64,000 nt of DNA. Origin: CAZGKW01 sp964526295. Its GTDB lineage: Bacteria > Planctomycetota > Phycisphaerae > FEN-1346. Of the stretch, positions 34,059 to 42,811 are shown in pieces; position 1 is the first letter of the stretch; every line of letters begins with the position of its first letter. The notes beneath the pieces were generated by a model. The model saw nothing but the letters and a program-made list of their open reading frames with translations. It was not told where the DNA came from and did no database searches. The DNA lies in NCBI GenBank assembly GCA_964526295.1, contig CAZGKW010000020.1, positions 15,198-79,197 on the forward strand. The letters run 5' to 3'. Both the position numbers and the translations under genes were made by a program.

Positions 34059-35228
34059 TCAGGCCCCGTGGAACCGATCGTACAGCGGGTCGCCAGGCGC
34101 CGACGTAGGGCCACAGTTACAGATATAGTGTTCCGGTGTCATGCCCATCAGCGGCCCGAGCGCCGCCCAGGTCTCCGGCGTGCCGTGACAGACCGATACC
34201 GGCGTGCCCGGCGACAGCTCGCGGACCGTCTCGATGCAGAACCGATACACGGCCTGGTGGGCGGCTTCGGTGAACGGGCCCGACCGGTCGCCGCGGAGCG
34301 CCTCGGCCGCGTCCCTGGCATCGTCCAGCATGTCCGAATCCAGAAGGTCCGGCGGGACGATCCGCACGAGGTCCTCGAAATCCATCCATCCGAGCAGCTC
34401 GAGCGTGACGATGTCCGGCCTCGCTGCCGCGAAGAGCTTCTCAAACAGGTCGCGGTACTCCTCTCGCCAGCCGCGGACGGGCACGACGGGGCTCAGGCGG
34501 GCCCGGACCCTGTACCCGGCGGCCTCGACCTTCCGCATCGCGGCCAGCCGTTCGCCGAGCGTTGCGGCGCGCTTGTCGACGAGGCGGCTCGCCGTATCCG
34601 ACGTCAGCGACCAACTGACGATCGTCCAGCCGCCGTGGTCGAGGTCGAGGAGGAAGTCCACCGCGTCGCTCTTCGTAAAGAGCATCAGGTAGCGGCTCGG
34701 CTCGCGGGCGAACCGTTCCACCATCGGCGCGACCGCGTTGTACTCCGGCTCGAACGGCGGCAGGTCCGTCATGTTGCTGTACTTGTACAGCGTCTGGCCC
34801 GGGGCGCGGGCGAAGACTTCGTCGAGACCGTCCATAAACTGTTCGACATCCAGCGAAAAGAGAACCCGCCGGCCGAACCCGCAGTAGGCGCACCGGAAGA
34901 TGCAGCCGTCCACGATGTTCAGCTCGATCGCACGCTGGCAATAGGCCCGGCACGTCCGGAAGACCTCGTCGTCCCGCCGCAGGTGGTAGTACCAGTCGAG
35001 ACGGGCCGGGTCGAACGTCGTGAACGCCACCTCGGCTTCGTCGCCGAGGTCGTCCTTGCCGTGACGCCGCTTTCGAACCTCCCACAAGGCCTCCCGGGTC
35101 TCGGCGTCGAGCTCGCGGACGTCGTCGGTGCCGACGTGGGGCAGCATGCGCGTGAGCCGCGCGAGGCAGTTCGGGCGCCGGCGGACCTCGGGGTCGACGT
35201 ACACGGTCCGGGCGGGGATTTCCAGCAT
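34059..35228 (-). CDS. Radical SAM protein related to spore photoproduct lyase
   Basis: The 389-residue protein binds a 4Fe-4S cluster through Cys109, Cys113 and Cys116 (GCIFRCAYCGFG). The overall pattern matches the SplB family: TVYVDPEVRRRPNCLARL at the start, ALYxYSNMTD-like (TLYKYSNMTDLPPFEPEYN), LLDLDHGGWTIVSWSLTSD and RARLSPVVPVRGWREEYRDL. SplB repairs the UV spore photoproduct. C-terminal YICNCGPTSAPGD holds two more cysteines. ATG 35228 has GGAGAGGG upstream. Sporulation is not expected in this lineage, so the substrate may be different DNA damage. Confidence 0.75.
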   Translation of the reverse strand: MLEIPARTVYVDPEVRRRPNCLARLTRMLPHVGTDDVRELDAETREALWEVRKRRHGKDDLGDEAEVAFTTFDPARLDWYYHLRRDDEVFRTCRAYCQRAIELNIVDGCIFRCAYCGFGRRVLFSLDVEQFMDGLDEVFARAPGQTLYKYSNMTDLPPFEPEYNAVAPMVERFAREPSRYLMLFTKSDAVDFLLDLDHGGWTIVSWSLTSDTASRLVDKRAATLGERLAAMRKVEAAGYRVRARLSPVVPVRGWREEYRDLFEKLFAAARPDIVTLELLGWMDFEDLVRIVPPDLLDSDMLDDARDAAEALRGDRSGPFTEAAHQAVYRFCIETVRELSPGTPVSVCHGTPETWAALGPLMGMTPEHYICNCGPTSAPGDPLYDRFHGA

Positions 35229-35340
35229 GGCCCTCTCCATCCGGTGGCAGATCGATTCGTCGGCGTATTTTACAGCCGGACGGGCCCCGCAACAAGGCTC
35301 CGTCGGCCGGCGGCGCGATGGACCGAAGAGCCGCTTTTGC

Positions 35341-35370
35341 TTGACACCTTTTCGCGGGCGAATCTATACT
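35341..35370 (+). promoter_or_regulatory. Strong sigma70-type promoter of the phosphoesterase gene
   Basis: A perfect TTGACA and TATACT (five of six) are separated by 18 bases, then G. The start codon is 59 bases downstream with AGGAGGAAGGGGG in between. Confidence 0.75.
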
Positions 35371-35428
35371 GAAGCCCGGCGCCGGCGAGCGACGAGCCGC
35401 GCCTGTCCCGGAGGAGGAAGGGGGCCGC

Positions 35429-35905
35429 ATGAAGATCGGCGTCATCTCCGACACGCACGACAACGTGCCGGCCATCGCATCGGCGATCGACCTCCTGGAG
35501 AGCGAAGGCGTCGAGGTGCTCCTTCACGCGGGCGACTACTGCGCCCCGTTCGCCCTGAAGCGGGTGCTCCAGGGCCGCCTGCCCGTCCACGGCGTGTTCG
35601 GCAACTGCGACGGCGAACGGACCGGCCTGACGCACCTCATGCCCGAGCTGTCGGACGGGCCGCTCCACCTCGAGCTCGGCGGCAAGAAGATCTGCATGAT
35701 CCACATCCTCGAGAAGCTCGACCACGAGGACCGAGAGGCCTCCGACATCCTCCTCTCGGGACACACCCACGAGCCGAAAGTCGAACACCGCGAGGGACGG
35801 CTCCTCGTCAACCCCGGCGAGTGCTGCGGCTGGGTCAACGGACGCCGGACCGTGGCCGTCGTCGACACCGATTCGTTCAGCGCCGACGTCCTGGAGGTGC
35901 CGTAG
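35429..35905 (+). CDS. YfcE/MJ0936-type metallophosphoesterase
   Basis: The 158-residue protein has the complete calcineurin-like metal site: SDTHDN near residue 7, HAGDYC, GNCDGE, IHILEKLD and SGHTHEPK. This family hydrolyses phosphodiesters; physiological substrates vary. The second GNHD motif is GNCD here, where the usual His is Cys, as in many MJ0936 relatives. First gene of a possible five-gene run to endonuclease IV. Confidence 0.87.
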   Translation: MKIGVISDTHDNVPAIASAIDLLESEGVEVLLHAGDYCAPFALKRVLQGRLPVHGVFGNCDGERTGLTHLMPELSDGPLHLELGGKKICMIHILEKLDHEDREASDILLSGHTHEPKVEHREGRLLVNPGECCGWVNGRRTVAVVDTDSFSADVLEVP

Positions 35906-35966
35906 CATGGTGGGGCCGTGCTCGAGCGGCCGAGCCCGGGCGGATCACGCTGTCGGAGTTGGTGCC

Positions 35967-36395
35967 ATGCCCCGCGAGCGGAACCAGCCTCTTCGCCTTG
36001 TCGCCGTGGCGGCCGGGGCCCTGCTGGCGGCCGGGTGCTACGGCCAGGTCCAGCGGACCCTGACCATCGAGTCCGAGCCCGCCGGGGCCCTGTGCTGGCT
36101 CAACGACAACGAGGTCGGCCGCACGCCGGTCACGGTCCCCTTCACGTGGTACGGCACGTACAGCGTGCGTCTGGAGCATCCGGGCTACGAGCCGCTGGTG
36201 GCCGAAGCGCCGGTCGAGCCGCCGGTCTACGAGTGGGTACCGCTGGACCTGGCGTTCGAGACGGTCGTGCCGGGCATCCGGCGGGACGAACACGCATTCA
36301 CGTTCGCCCTGGAGGAGACCCGGCCGGCCGAGCCGGAAGCCGTCCGCGACCGGGCTGAGGCCTTCCGTGCGCGTGCCCTCCTGCCCGAGCCGTAG
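35967..36395 (+). CDS. PEGA-domain lipoprotein
   Basis: The 142-residue protein has a lipobox (LLAAGC) and then a PEGA domain: LTIESEPAGALCWLNDNEVG followed by RTPVTVPFTWYGTYSVRLEH and PGYEPL. PEGA domains are small beta-sandwiches on surface proteins in planctomycetes and other phyla. The mature protein is anchored in a membrane through the lipidated Cys. ATG 35967 was chosen because it opens the lipoprotein leader. No enzyme activity is expected. Confidence 0.82.
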   Translation: MPRERNQPLRLVAVAAGALLAAGCYGQVQRTLTIESEPAGALCWLNDNEVGRTPVTVPFTWYGTYSVRLEHPGYEPLVAEAPVEPPVYEWVPLDLAFETVVPGIRRDEHAFTFALEETRPAEPEAVRDRAEAFRARALLPEP

Positions 36396-36428
36396 CCCGC
36401 GTCGTCGGCGCCGACGGAGCGTGCCGTC

Positions 36429-36929
36429 ATGGCCCTGCGCTACGAGCACACCGTCCACAGCCCGCAGGAATGGATGAAATGGTTTGAGTTCGTCGTCCTC
36501 GTCGGGGGGTTGCTCACCGTGGCTGTCGCGAGCGTCCTCGGCCATTCCCCGGGACTGAGGCCCTTGGTGGCTGCGGTTGCAGCGGCGCTCTTGGCCGCCT
36601 CAGGCGCCGTCGTGAGCTACAGCCCGATGACCGTCACGGTCGACGACGACGCCGTTGAGCTGCGCACGTGGCATGGCCTTCTGCGGAGGCTCTGGCCGCT
36701 GGACAACGTCAGGCGCTTCCGGGCGAGGCAGACGCGCGGGTTCTACGGCCTCCAGCTCCGTTGGGGGCCGCATGGCTGGCTGACGGACCCCTTCGACACG
36801 GTGGAGCTGGAGCTGGCCGACGACAGGCAGGTCCTCATCGCGTCCGACGAGCCGGACACCCTCTTGGACGCCATCGCCGACGCGCCAGCCGAAAGGGCCG
36901 GCGGACAGGTGGAGAAAGGCCCCTCATGA
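36429..36929 (+). CDS. Two-helix membrane protein with a PH-like cytosolic domain
   Basis: The 166-residue protein has two membrane helices (FEFVVLVGGLLTVAVASVLG and LVAAVAAALLAASGAVVSY). A beta-rich domain follows (MTVTVDDDAVELRTWHGLLR, then LDNVRRFRARQ and DTVELELADDRQVLIASDEP). The layout resembles bacterial PH-like (bPH/YdbT) proteins, but the match is loose. It overlaps the M16 peptidase start by four bases (ATGA), so the two are translationally coupled. Confidence 0.65.
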   Translation: MALRYEHTVHSPQEWMKWFEFVVLVGGLLTVAVASVLGHSPGLRPLVAAVAAALLAASGAVVSYSPMTVTVDDDAVELRTWHGLLRRLWPLDNVRRFRARQTRGFYGLQLRWGPHGWLTDPFDTVELELADDRQVLIASDEPDTLLDAIADAPAERAGGQVEKGPS

Positions 36930-38242
36930 GCCGTTTGCGGATCGCCACCTTGGCGCTGGTTCTCGTGGCCGGCTGCGGCGGCGGAGGCACGACGCCCGTC
37001 GAGAGCGCTCGCCTGGCGAACGGGCTGACGGTCCTCCTGAAACCCCTGTCGGGCACCGAACAGGTGGCCCTCGTCGTCCTTTACTCGGTCGGCGGGCACC
37101 ACGACCCGGCGGGCCGAAGCGGCATGGCCCACCTCCTGGAGCACTGCTACGTGACAGCGGCCGCCGGCGACGCGCCGGCCCGCGACATGCAGGGCTACGT
37201 GGCCCGCTACCCCGACGGCTGGAACGCCCAGACGGGCGACACCTACACCGTCTTCGCGACGGTCTTCCCGCGGAAGCGCCTGGACGAGGAGCTGGAGGAC
37301 GCGGCCGCCCGCATGGCCGACCTCCGGCTCACCCAGGCCGACCTTGCCCGCGAGGCGCCCCGCATCCGCCTGGAGCTGGCGAACATGTACGGGGGGATGC
37401 CCCGGCTGGCCGTCCAGAACCTGGCCCGCGAACGGGTCTGCCCCACGCCGCAAGGCGGCGTCAAGGGCGGCCTGGCCGACGAGATCGCCGCCGTCCATCC
37501 GGCCGACCTGGCCAGCCGATGGGCCCGGTACTACAAACCCCGCAACGCCGTCGTCGTCCTGGCGGGGGCCGTGGGCGACGCCGACACCGCCCAGGAGAAG
37601 GTCGCCGAGCACTTCGGCGGCATCCCGCCCGGCGAGGCGGTGCCCATGCCGGCGGCCGCGCCGCAGCCGACGCTGCCTTCGAGTGCGACCGTCCGGGTGG
37701 CCGCCCGCTCGCCGGGGGCGGGTCCCGCGGCGTGCCTGGCCTGGCGGGCCCCTCCGCCGGACAGTCCGCATTATGCGGCGTTCCTCGTCCTGGCGGCCCG
37801 GCTGGCCCGTGCGGCGCCCGAGTTGTCGGCGAACCCGCAGGTCTTCCCCGTCCAGTACCGCCCGCTCGACGACCCTTCGGTGCTGCACGTGACCGCGGGC
37901 CTCCGCGCCGGCGAGACCGGCGAGGCGGCCGTCGCCCGCATCGAGGCGTTCGTCACCCGCACCATCGGTCTGCCGATGTCCCAGGCCGACATCAGGGGGG
38001 CAAAGAGCTCCTTCGGCTTCATGCTCGACCTGGTGGACCTGCCCGACCGGACGCTCGCATACAACGTCTACGGGGCGGCGTTCGGCCTGGCCCGGCGACA
38101 CCAGCTCGGCATCGACGGGGCGGAGCTTCGGCGGCGGATCGCAGGGCTCACGGAAACCGACCTTCGGGCGGCGGCCGAGACGGTCTTCGCCCCCGGCCGG
38201 CGGGCCGCGGTCGTCGTCGTGCCCGACCGGGGCGGCCGCTGA
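36926..38242 (+). CDS. M16-family zinc peptidase, predicted lipoprotein
   Basis: The 438-residue protein has a lipobox (LVLVAGC) and an M16 peptidase N-lobe. The inverted zinc motif is HLLEH, with His69, Glu72 and His73, in GRSGMAHLLEHCYV. The third ligand is probably the glutamate of RLELANMYGG. The C-lobe starts near residue 230 (TVRVAARSPGAGPAACLAWR). Length and two-lobe layout fit bacterial PqqL/mitochondrial-type peptidases. It would act in the periplasm on peptides. It shares one base with the nfo start. Confidence 0.83.
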   Translation: MSRLRIATLALVLVAGCGGGGTTPVESARLANGLTVLLKPLSGTEQVALVVLYSVGGHHDPAGRSGMAHLLEHCYVTAAAGDAPARDMQGYVARYPDGWNAQTGDTYTVFATVFPRKRLDEELEDAAARMADLRLTQADLAREAPRIRLELANMYGGMPRLAVQNLARERVCPTPQGGVKGGLADEIAAVHPADLASRWARYYKPRNAVVVLAGAVGDADTAQEKVAEHFGGIPPGEAVPMPAAAPQPTLPSSATVRVAARSPGAGPAACLAWRAPPPDSPHYAAFLVLAARLARAAPELSANPQVFPVQYRPLDDPSVLHVTAGLRAGETGEAAVARIEAFVTRTIGLPMSQADIRGAKSSFGFMLDLVDLPDRTLAYNVYGAAFGLARRHQLGIDGAELRRRIAGLTETDLRAAAETVFAPGRRAAVVVVPDRGGR

Positions 38243-39099
38243 TGCCCCGATTCGGCGCCCATCTTTCCATCGCCGACGGCGTGGACCAAGCCGTCGACCG
38301 GGCCCGCGAGATCGGCGCCGACTGTCTCCAGGTCTTCGTCAAGCCGCCCCAACAATGGCGGTTCCAGGCGCTCGACGACGAGACGGTCGGGCGGTTCCGC
38401 ACGGCGGCGGCCGAGGCCGGCATCGAGCCGGTCGTCGGGCACGCCTCGTACCTGCTGAACCTGGCCAGCCCCGACCGGGACCTGTTCGTCAAGTCGCGGG
38501 CCTGCCTCATGGAGGAATGGGACCGGGCGGAGCGGCTCGGACTGATCGGCCTGGTCCTGCACCCCGGCTCGTATACGGACTCGACCGAGCGGGGCGGCCT
38601 GAGGCGGATCGTCCGGGCGTTCGACTGGCTCCACCGGCGGCGCGACCACGACGCCCGGGTCCTCCTGGAGACCACCGCCGGGGCCGGGAGCGTCCTCGGC
38701 TCGACGCCCGAGCAGCTCGCCTTTTTTCTCGAGGAGTGCGACTGCGGCGACCGGCTCGACATCGCCATCGACACGTGCCACCTCTTCGCCGCGGGGTACG
38801 ATCTGCGGACGGCCGAGGCGGTCGAGGAGACGCTCGACGCGATCGACGCGGCGGTGGGCATCGAGCGCGTCAAGGTCGTCCACGTCAACGACTCGAAGGG
38901 GGAGCTGGGCGGGCACCTCGATAGGCACGAGCACGTCGGAAGGGGGTCGATCGGCCTCGAAGGTTTCCGGGCGATTGTCAATCACCCGGCCCTGGCGGAG
39001 CTGCCCTTCATCCTGGAGACGCCCAAGAAGGACCGGCGAGGCCGCAAGATGGACCCGGTCAACCTCCGGACCCTCCGCCGGCTCGTCAAGCGTGACTGA
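38242..39099 (+). CDS. nfo: Endonuclease IV (AP endonuclease)
   Basis: The 285-residue TIM-barrel enzyme cuts the backbone 5' to abasic sites. Family motifs are GAHLSIADGVDQAV at the N-terminus, GHASYLLNLASPD, VLHPGSYTDS, VLLETTAGAGSVLG, IAIDTCHLFAAGYDL, VKVVHVNDSKGELGGHLDRH and EHVGRGSIGLEGF, supplying the three-zinc ligands. ATG 38242 overlaps the M16 stop (TGATG). The gene ends at the inverted-end repeat at 39101. Confidence 0.95.
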   Translation: MPRFGAHLSIADGVDQAVDRAREIGADCLQVFVKPPQQWRFQALDDETVGRFRTAAAEAGIEPVVGHASYLLNLASPDRDLFVKSRACLMEEWDRAERLGLIGLVLHPGSYTDSTERGGLRRIVRAFDWLHRRRDHDARVLLETTAGAGSVLGSTPEQLAFFLEECDCGDRLDIAIDTCHLFAAGYDLRTAEAVEETLDAIDAAVGIERVKVVHVNDSKGELGGHLDRHEHVGRGSIGLEGFRAIVNHPALAELPFILETPKKDRRGRKMDPVNLRTLRRLVKRD

Positions 39100-39100
39100 A

Positions 39101-39200
39101 ACCGCAGAGGCGCAGAGGGCGCACAGAACAGCCAGCTCTAAGTCAAAAAAACGGCATTCTTGTTTGCCTTTGCTCAGCTATCCTGGCTTTTCTCTGCGGT
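39101..39200. repeat. CGCAGAG-type inverted-end element, copy 4
   Basis: ACCGCAGAGGCGCAGAGGGC at the left end and CTCTGCGGT (39192-39200) at the right end bracket about 70 bp of AT-richer sequence with seven A (39145 region). It lies two bases after the nfo stop and before the convergent gene at 39213, where a terminator would be expected. Confidence 0.7.
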
Positions 39201-39212
39201 TAGGCCAAGGCC

Positions 39213-40046
39213 TTACTTCTCGTGCGGCGGGGGGAGCTTCGTGCCGGCCAGGCCCATCGCCGGATCGGGCTTGGCGGGGACTTCGTACTCGACGACGATC
39301 GGCTCGGTGCGGTCCTCGGTGATCGTCAGGCCGCCGACCTTCGGCTCAAACATCCACCCCCACGTCTGCCAGACCCGCTTCGAGACCCGATGCCGCGTCA
39401 GCACCCGCGTGCGGAACCTGGCCCACGAGTCGTACTTCTTCTCGTAGTACCACTGCTCCATCCGCCAGACGATCTCGTCGCCCTTGCGACCCACAAAGGG
39501 CTGGTCGAGCATCAGCTCGACCAGGACGACGGCCTTGTCGGCCGTGCCGCGGATCGCCAGGTCGCGGACCTTGTTCTCGTGCCGGCGGACCTCGTAGATG
39601 TGGCGGCGGATGGCCTCCAGGTCCTCCTTGCCGGGCGTCCCGCCGACCTCCAGGCCCATGTCTTCGGTGCGGTACTCGGGCGGGATCAGGGCGTCGTACT
39701 CGCTGATCTTCGGGGCCATGTCGACGCCTTCGAGCCGGCCCCACGGCGTCTCGATCATCAGGTCGTACGTCCCGAGCCGGAGGCCCGTCACCTCGAACGT
39801 CCCGGTCCGCCGGTCGATCTCGACCGGCACCTTCAGGTCGCTGCCGCGGTCCCACAGGTAGGCCTTGCGCACCCGCGCCGGCGGCGTGAGCTTGCCCCGG
39901 ATGGTGCGGCCGGGGTCCGGCTTCGCCGCCTTGTCACCGGACGTTTCGGCGGCGGACGCATCGGCGTTCGGCTCGCCGGCGTCCACGAAGGGAGCGGGTC
40001 CCAACATCAGGGCCGTCAGCGCGGCGATGACCCCGAATCGTCTCAT
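39213..40046 (-). CDS. Exported protein of unknown function, paired with a VWA gene
   Basis: The 277-residue protein has a signal peptide (MRRFGVIAALTALMLGPAPFVDA). A beta-rich region follows: RTIRGKLTPPARVRKAYLWD then GTFEVTGLRLGTYDLMIETP, similar to carboxypeptidase-regulatory or surface beta-sandwich domains. An alpha-helical middle (EAIRRHIYEVRRHENKVRDL) and WGWMFEPKVGGLTI complete it. No catalytic motif is visible. It overlaps the VWA gene stop-start by four bases, so the two products probably work together. Confidence 0.7.
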   Translation of the reverse strand: MRRFGVIAALTALMLGPAPFVDAGEPNADASAAETSGDKAAKPDPGRTIRGKLTPPARVRKAYLWDRGSDLKVPVEIDRRTGTFEVTGLRLGTYDLMIETPWGRLEGVDMAPKISEYDALIPPEYRTEDMGLEVGGTPGKEDLEAIRRHIYEVRRHENKVRDLAIRGTADKAVVLVELMLDQPFVGRKGDEIVWRMEQWYYEKKYDSWARFRTRVLTRHRVSKRVWQTWGWMFEPKVGGLTITEDRTEPIVVEYEVPAKPDPAMGLAGTKLPPPHEK

Positions 40047-41389
40047 GGCGCCTCCCTCGACCCCTCCTCCTGGCCCATTCGGGCCAGGTCCTTCTCCGTG
40101 ACGAACTTGTACAGGCCGCCGTTCCGGGCCGCAATCTCTTTCAGGACTCGCTCGCCCGTGTTATAGATGAAGCCGACAGTGTGGACGCGGACCTTCCGCT
40201 CGCGGTTGAGCTCTCGAACGCGGTCCGCGACCCGGCGGTCGAATTCACCGTCCGTCAACAGGTAGATCAGGTCGGGCTTCTCCTCGAACGCCCGCTCCAG
40301 GGCTACGGTTGGGTCGGTCTGACCCTGGGGGATGATGCCGTCGATGAAGTCGAAGGCCCGCTGCTTCGCGGCGTCGGTGGCCCGCACGAGCGTCCTCGTG
40401 GGCATCTCGACTGGCGGCCCGGACGAGTAGAAGCAAATGTGGAACATGACGTCGTCCTTGAGGGCCGCGACGCTCCGCTTCAGCTCGAACTTCACGTAGT
40501 CGATCGAGTCGGTCATGCTGCCGGACCGGTCCACAACGTAGACGATCCGGGTGGCCCGGGTGTCGCGGACGCCGAAGAACCCGACCTTCTCTTCGCCGGG
40601 CTCGGTCACCTCTGCGTTCGGCGCCGCCGCAGGATCCAAGTCGGGCTTCACGTGCGGCACGGCCAAGGCCGGCCCGGGCCCATTTGCGGGTGCCTTGGCG
40701 GGCGGCGGTTCGGACGGTGGCGGCTCCCTCGCGGGTGCCGGCCCCGGGCCGGGTTTCGGCGGCCGCGGGGCCGCGTCCGTGCTGCACTCGACCAGGTGGA
40801 CGGCCAGGAACGCGTACCGCTCGCTCCAGCCGGCGACGCGGACCTCGCCGCCCGCCGTCCGGACGGTCCCCCGGCTGGGATAGAGCGGGTCCGAGGAGGC
40901 GAGCTTCCCGACAAGCGTCACCGACCGCCCCGGAGCCTGGGCCAGGGCAGCGGCGGCTCCGTAGCGGAAGTCGGCCTGGACCTTGCACCGGGCGGTCCGC
41001 CCGTGGAGGCCGATCGGCACCGCCACGTGCCCGCGGAGCACGGCCGTGCCGTCCAGGGACGCCGAGACGCGGTCGACGACGATCTCGGCGATGAGCCGCC
41101 GACCCGCCAGCGTCTCCTTGGCCCATCGGCGGAAGGCCCGGACGGCCTGGCCGTCCGCGTTACCCGGCGGCATGCGGTCTTTCGGAACGGTCCTGAGGAG
41201 TGCCTCAACGGTGTCAAACGCCACGTCGTTGGCCCCTGACGTCCCCGCCGGTGACCCCCCGTCGACCCCCTGTGTAGCGGGGCCCTTCGCGCCCTCGGAG
41301 GTCGCTCCGGCATGCCCGGGCCCGGCCGGAGACGCCCACGCAAGCATCAGCACGATCGCAGCCGGCACGACGGCTCGACAGGCAGTCAT
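40043..41389 (-). CDS. Exported von Willebrand factor A domain protein
   Basis: The 448-residue protein has a signal peptide (AAIVLMLAWASPAGPGHA), an N-terminal domain, a proline-rich linker (residues 205-260) and a VWA domain. The MIDAS metal site is DRSGSM (Asp287 to Ser291), with IPQGQTDPTVAL giving the conserved Thr and LLTDGEFDR the Asp. VWA domains bind partners through the metal. It may be a client of a MoxR ATPase such as 15369-16520, but they are 24 kb apart. Upstream gene of a two-gene unit with 39213-40046. Confidence 0.85.
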   Translation of the reverse strand: MTACRAVVPAAIVLMLAWASPAGPGHAGATSEGAKGPATQGVDGGSPAGTSGANDVAFDTVEALLRTVPKDRMPPGNADGQAVRAFRRWAKETLAGRRLIAEIVVDRVSASLDGTAVLRGHVAVPIGLHGRTARCKVQADFRYGAAAALAQAPGRSVTLVGKLASSDPLYPSRGTVRTAGGEVRVAGWSERYAFLAVHLVECSTDAAPRPPKPGPGPAPAREPPPSEPPPAKAPANGPGPALAVPHVKPDLDPAAAPNAEVTEPGEEKVGFFGVRDTRATRIVYVVDRSGSMTDSIDYVKFELKRSVAALKDDVMFHICFYSSGPPVEMPTRTLVRATDAAKQRAFDFIDGIIPQGQTDPTVALERAFEEKPDLIYLLTDGEFDRRVADRVRELNRERKVRVHTVGFIYNTGERVLKEIAARNGGLYKFVTEKDLARMGQEEGSREAP

Positions 41390-41497
41390 CGGTCACCCTC
41401 CTTCCACAGGTGTGTACGAGGGCCGGAGGGGTCGGAGCAGCCCTTCCCAGGTGGTCATGCGACCGAACGCCCTCTCGCGGGGGGCTGGGCTAGCGCC

Positions 41498-41527
41498 TTG
41501 ACGCATCCCGTCGGGGAGGTCTATACT
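41498..41527 (+). promoter_or_regulatory. Putative promoter of the gene at 41572
   Basis: TTGACG and TATACT are separated by 18 bases, then G. The start codon is 45 bases downstream. The layout is almost identical to 35341-35370. Confidence 0.7.
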
Positions 41528-41571
41528 GCCCCTGATTCGCGGCGTAAGCGACGTCGGGAGGGTGTCTGTCC

Positions 41572-42408
41572 ATGGCCAAGCGATCCCCACCGCGTGCGTT
41601 TTTCGAGATCCTGCGCGAGGAGCGGCAGGCCCGGACGGAGCGCGAGCAGCAGCAGAAGGAGGAGGTGGTGGAGGAGGAGGAAAGGCCCGCGCCGCTCGTC
41701 CGCCGTCGCCGGGAGCCGGGGCCCCCGCCTCCACCTGCTGCTGCGGCGGAGCCCCCCGCCCCGGCCGAGCGCCGCCAGTCCTGGATATCGACCGTCAAGG
41801 CCCGGCTGGCGGAGGGGACCGTTACGCTGAGTTACTTCTGGGTCGGCATCCTCGCCATCGTCTTCGCGTGGCTGTGCGTGCTGTGCATCTTCATCGGGAC
41901 GTGGCTGGCGGGGCCGGCCTCGCTGCCGAACCCATCCAGGGAGCCCGACTTCCCGACCGTCCAGGCGGAAGCGCCGACGCCCGGCCTGCTGGGTGAAGGG
42001 GGCCCGACCGCTCCGGGGCCGGACACTGGCGGGGAATCGCATGGGGGCCGCCAGACGGAGACACCCGTTGGGGGCAGCGAGACGACTCCGGCCGGCGAGG
42101 CGCCGGGGGCCGGCGGCACACCGACGACACCCCAGCCAAAGGGCGAGTGGCGGGTCCGCATCGCCGGACGCCTGCCCCTGTCCCAGACCGAGTACACGGA
42201 CAAGCTTCGTGCCTACCTGCTTCAGCACGGCATCGAGACCGAGCTGGACCTGAGGCAGCAGTACTACTACCTTTACACGAGCAAGCAGTTCGCGACCAAG
42301 GCGGAGTCGGACCGGTTCAAGGAGACGGTCAACGCCCTCAAGGTGCGGTTCGCCCGCGAGACCGGGTGGCGGGCCGATCCCGACGCCTACTCGGTCCAGG
42401 TCGACTGA
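41572..42408 (+). CDS. Single-pass membrane protein of unknown function
   Basis: The 278-residue protein has a charged coiled-coil N-terminus (ILREERQARTEREQQQKEEV), one membrane helix (WVGILAIVFAWLCVLCIFIG), a Gly/Pro/Thr-rich linker of about 90 residues and a C-terminal domain. That domain (WRVRIAGRLPLSQTEYTDKL, then TELDLRQQYYYLYTSKQF) resembles a SPOR-like small domain by pattern only. SPOR domains bind denuded peptidoglycan, so this identification is tentative. It precedes the PVC small basic protein gene by 26 bases. Confidence 0.65.
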   Translation: MAKRSPPRAFFEILREERQARTEREQQQKEEVVEEEERPAPLVRRRREPGPPPPPAAAAEPPAPAERRQSWISTVKARLAEGTVTLSYFWVGILAIVFAWLCVLCIFIGTWLAGPASLPNPSREPDFPTVQAEAPTPGLLGEGGPTAPGPDTGGESHGGRQTETPVGGSETTPAGEAPGAGGTPTTPQPKGEWRVRIAGRLPLSQTEYTDKLRAYLLQHGIETELDLRQQYYYLYTSKQFATKAESDRFKETVNALKVRFARETGWRADPDAYSVQVD

Positions 42409-42434
42409 CCGTCAGACGGAAGGAGCTTTCGCAG

Positions 42435-42683
42435 ATGTCGATGGACAAGAGCCTCAAGAGCACGGGCGAGCTGACCCGGCACCGGAACGTGCTGTCGCGG
42501 GCCGAGCGGGTCGAGGCCCTGAAGGCAGACGACCGCTGGGACGAGGACCAGGACGTCTTCGGTCTGCCCAAGGTGGCGAACCGCCGCGTCCAGACCCGGA
42601 AGAAGGCCGCTGCGGCAGCCAAGGCGGAGGAAGCGGCCGCCGAGGCCGAAGCCGGTGCGGCCCAAGAGGAGGCGTCCGCGTAG
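42435..42683 (+). CDS. PVC-type small basic protein (TIGR04137-like)
   Basis: MSMDKSLKSTGELTRHRNVL followed by SRAERVEALKADDRW is the signature of the small basic protein family found in Verrucomicrobia, Chlamydiae and Planctomycetes, related to a proposed rRNA-associated role. Here the 82-residue protein also has an alanine/glutamate-rich tail (AAAAAKAEEAAAEAEA). AAGGAG lies about 10 bases before the start. The N-terminal match is strong and is the best taxonomic marker in the window. Confidence 0.87.
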   Translation: MSMDKSLKSTGELTRHRNVLSRAERVEALKADDRWDEDQDVFGLPKVANRRVQTRKKAAAAAKAEEAAAEAEAGAAQEEASA

Positions 42684-42811
42684 GCGTCTCGGTGACGTGG
42701 AAAGACCCCGCCCCCTGTCGGACGGCGGCTTGCCCGCCCTGCGACGGGGGCGGCCGGATTTTCGGGCACCCGCGACCGGGCGGCGCCTACCGCCGGACGA
42801 GGAGCCGCAAC

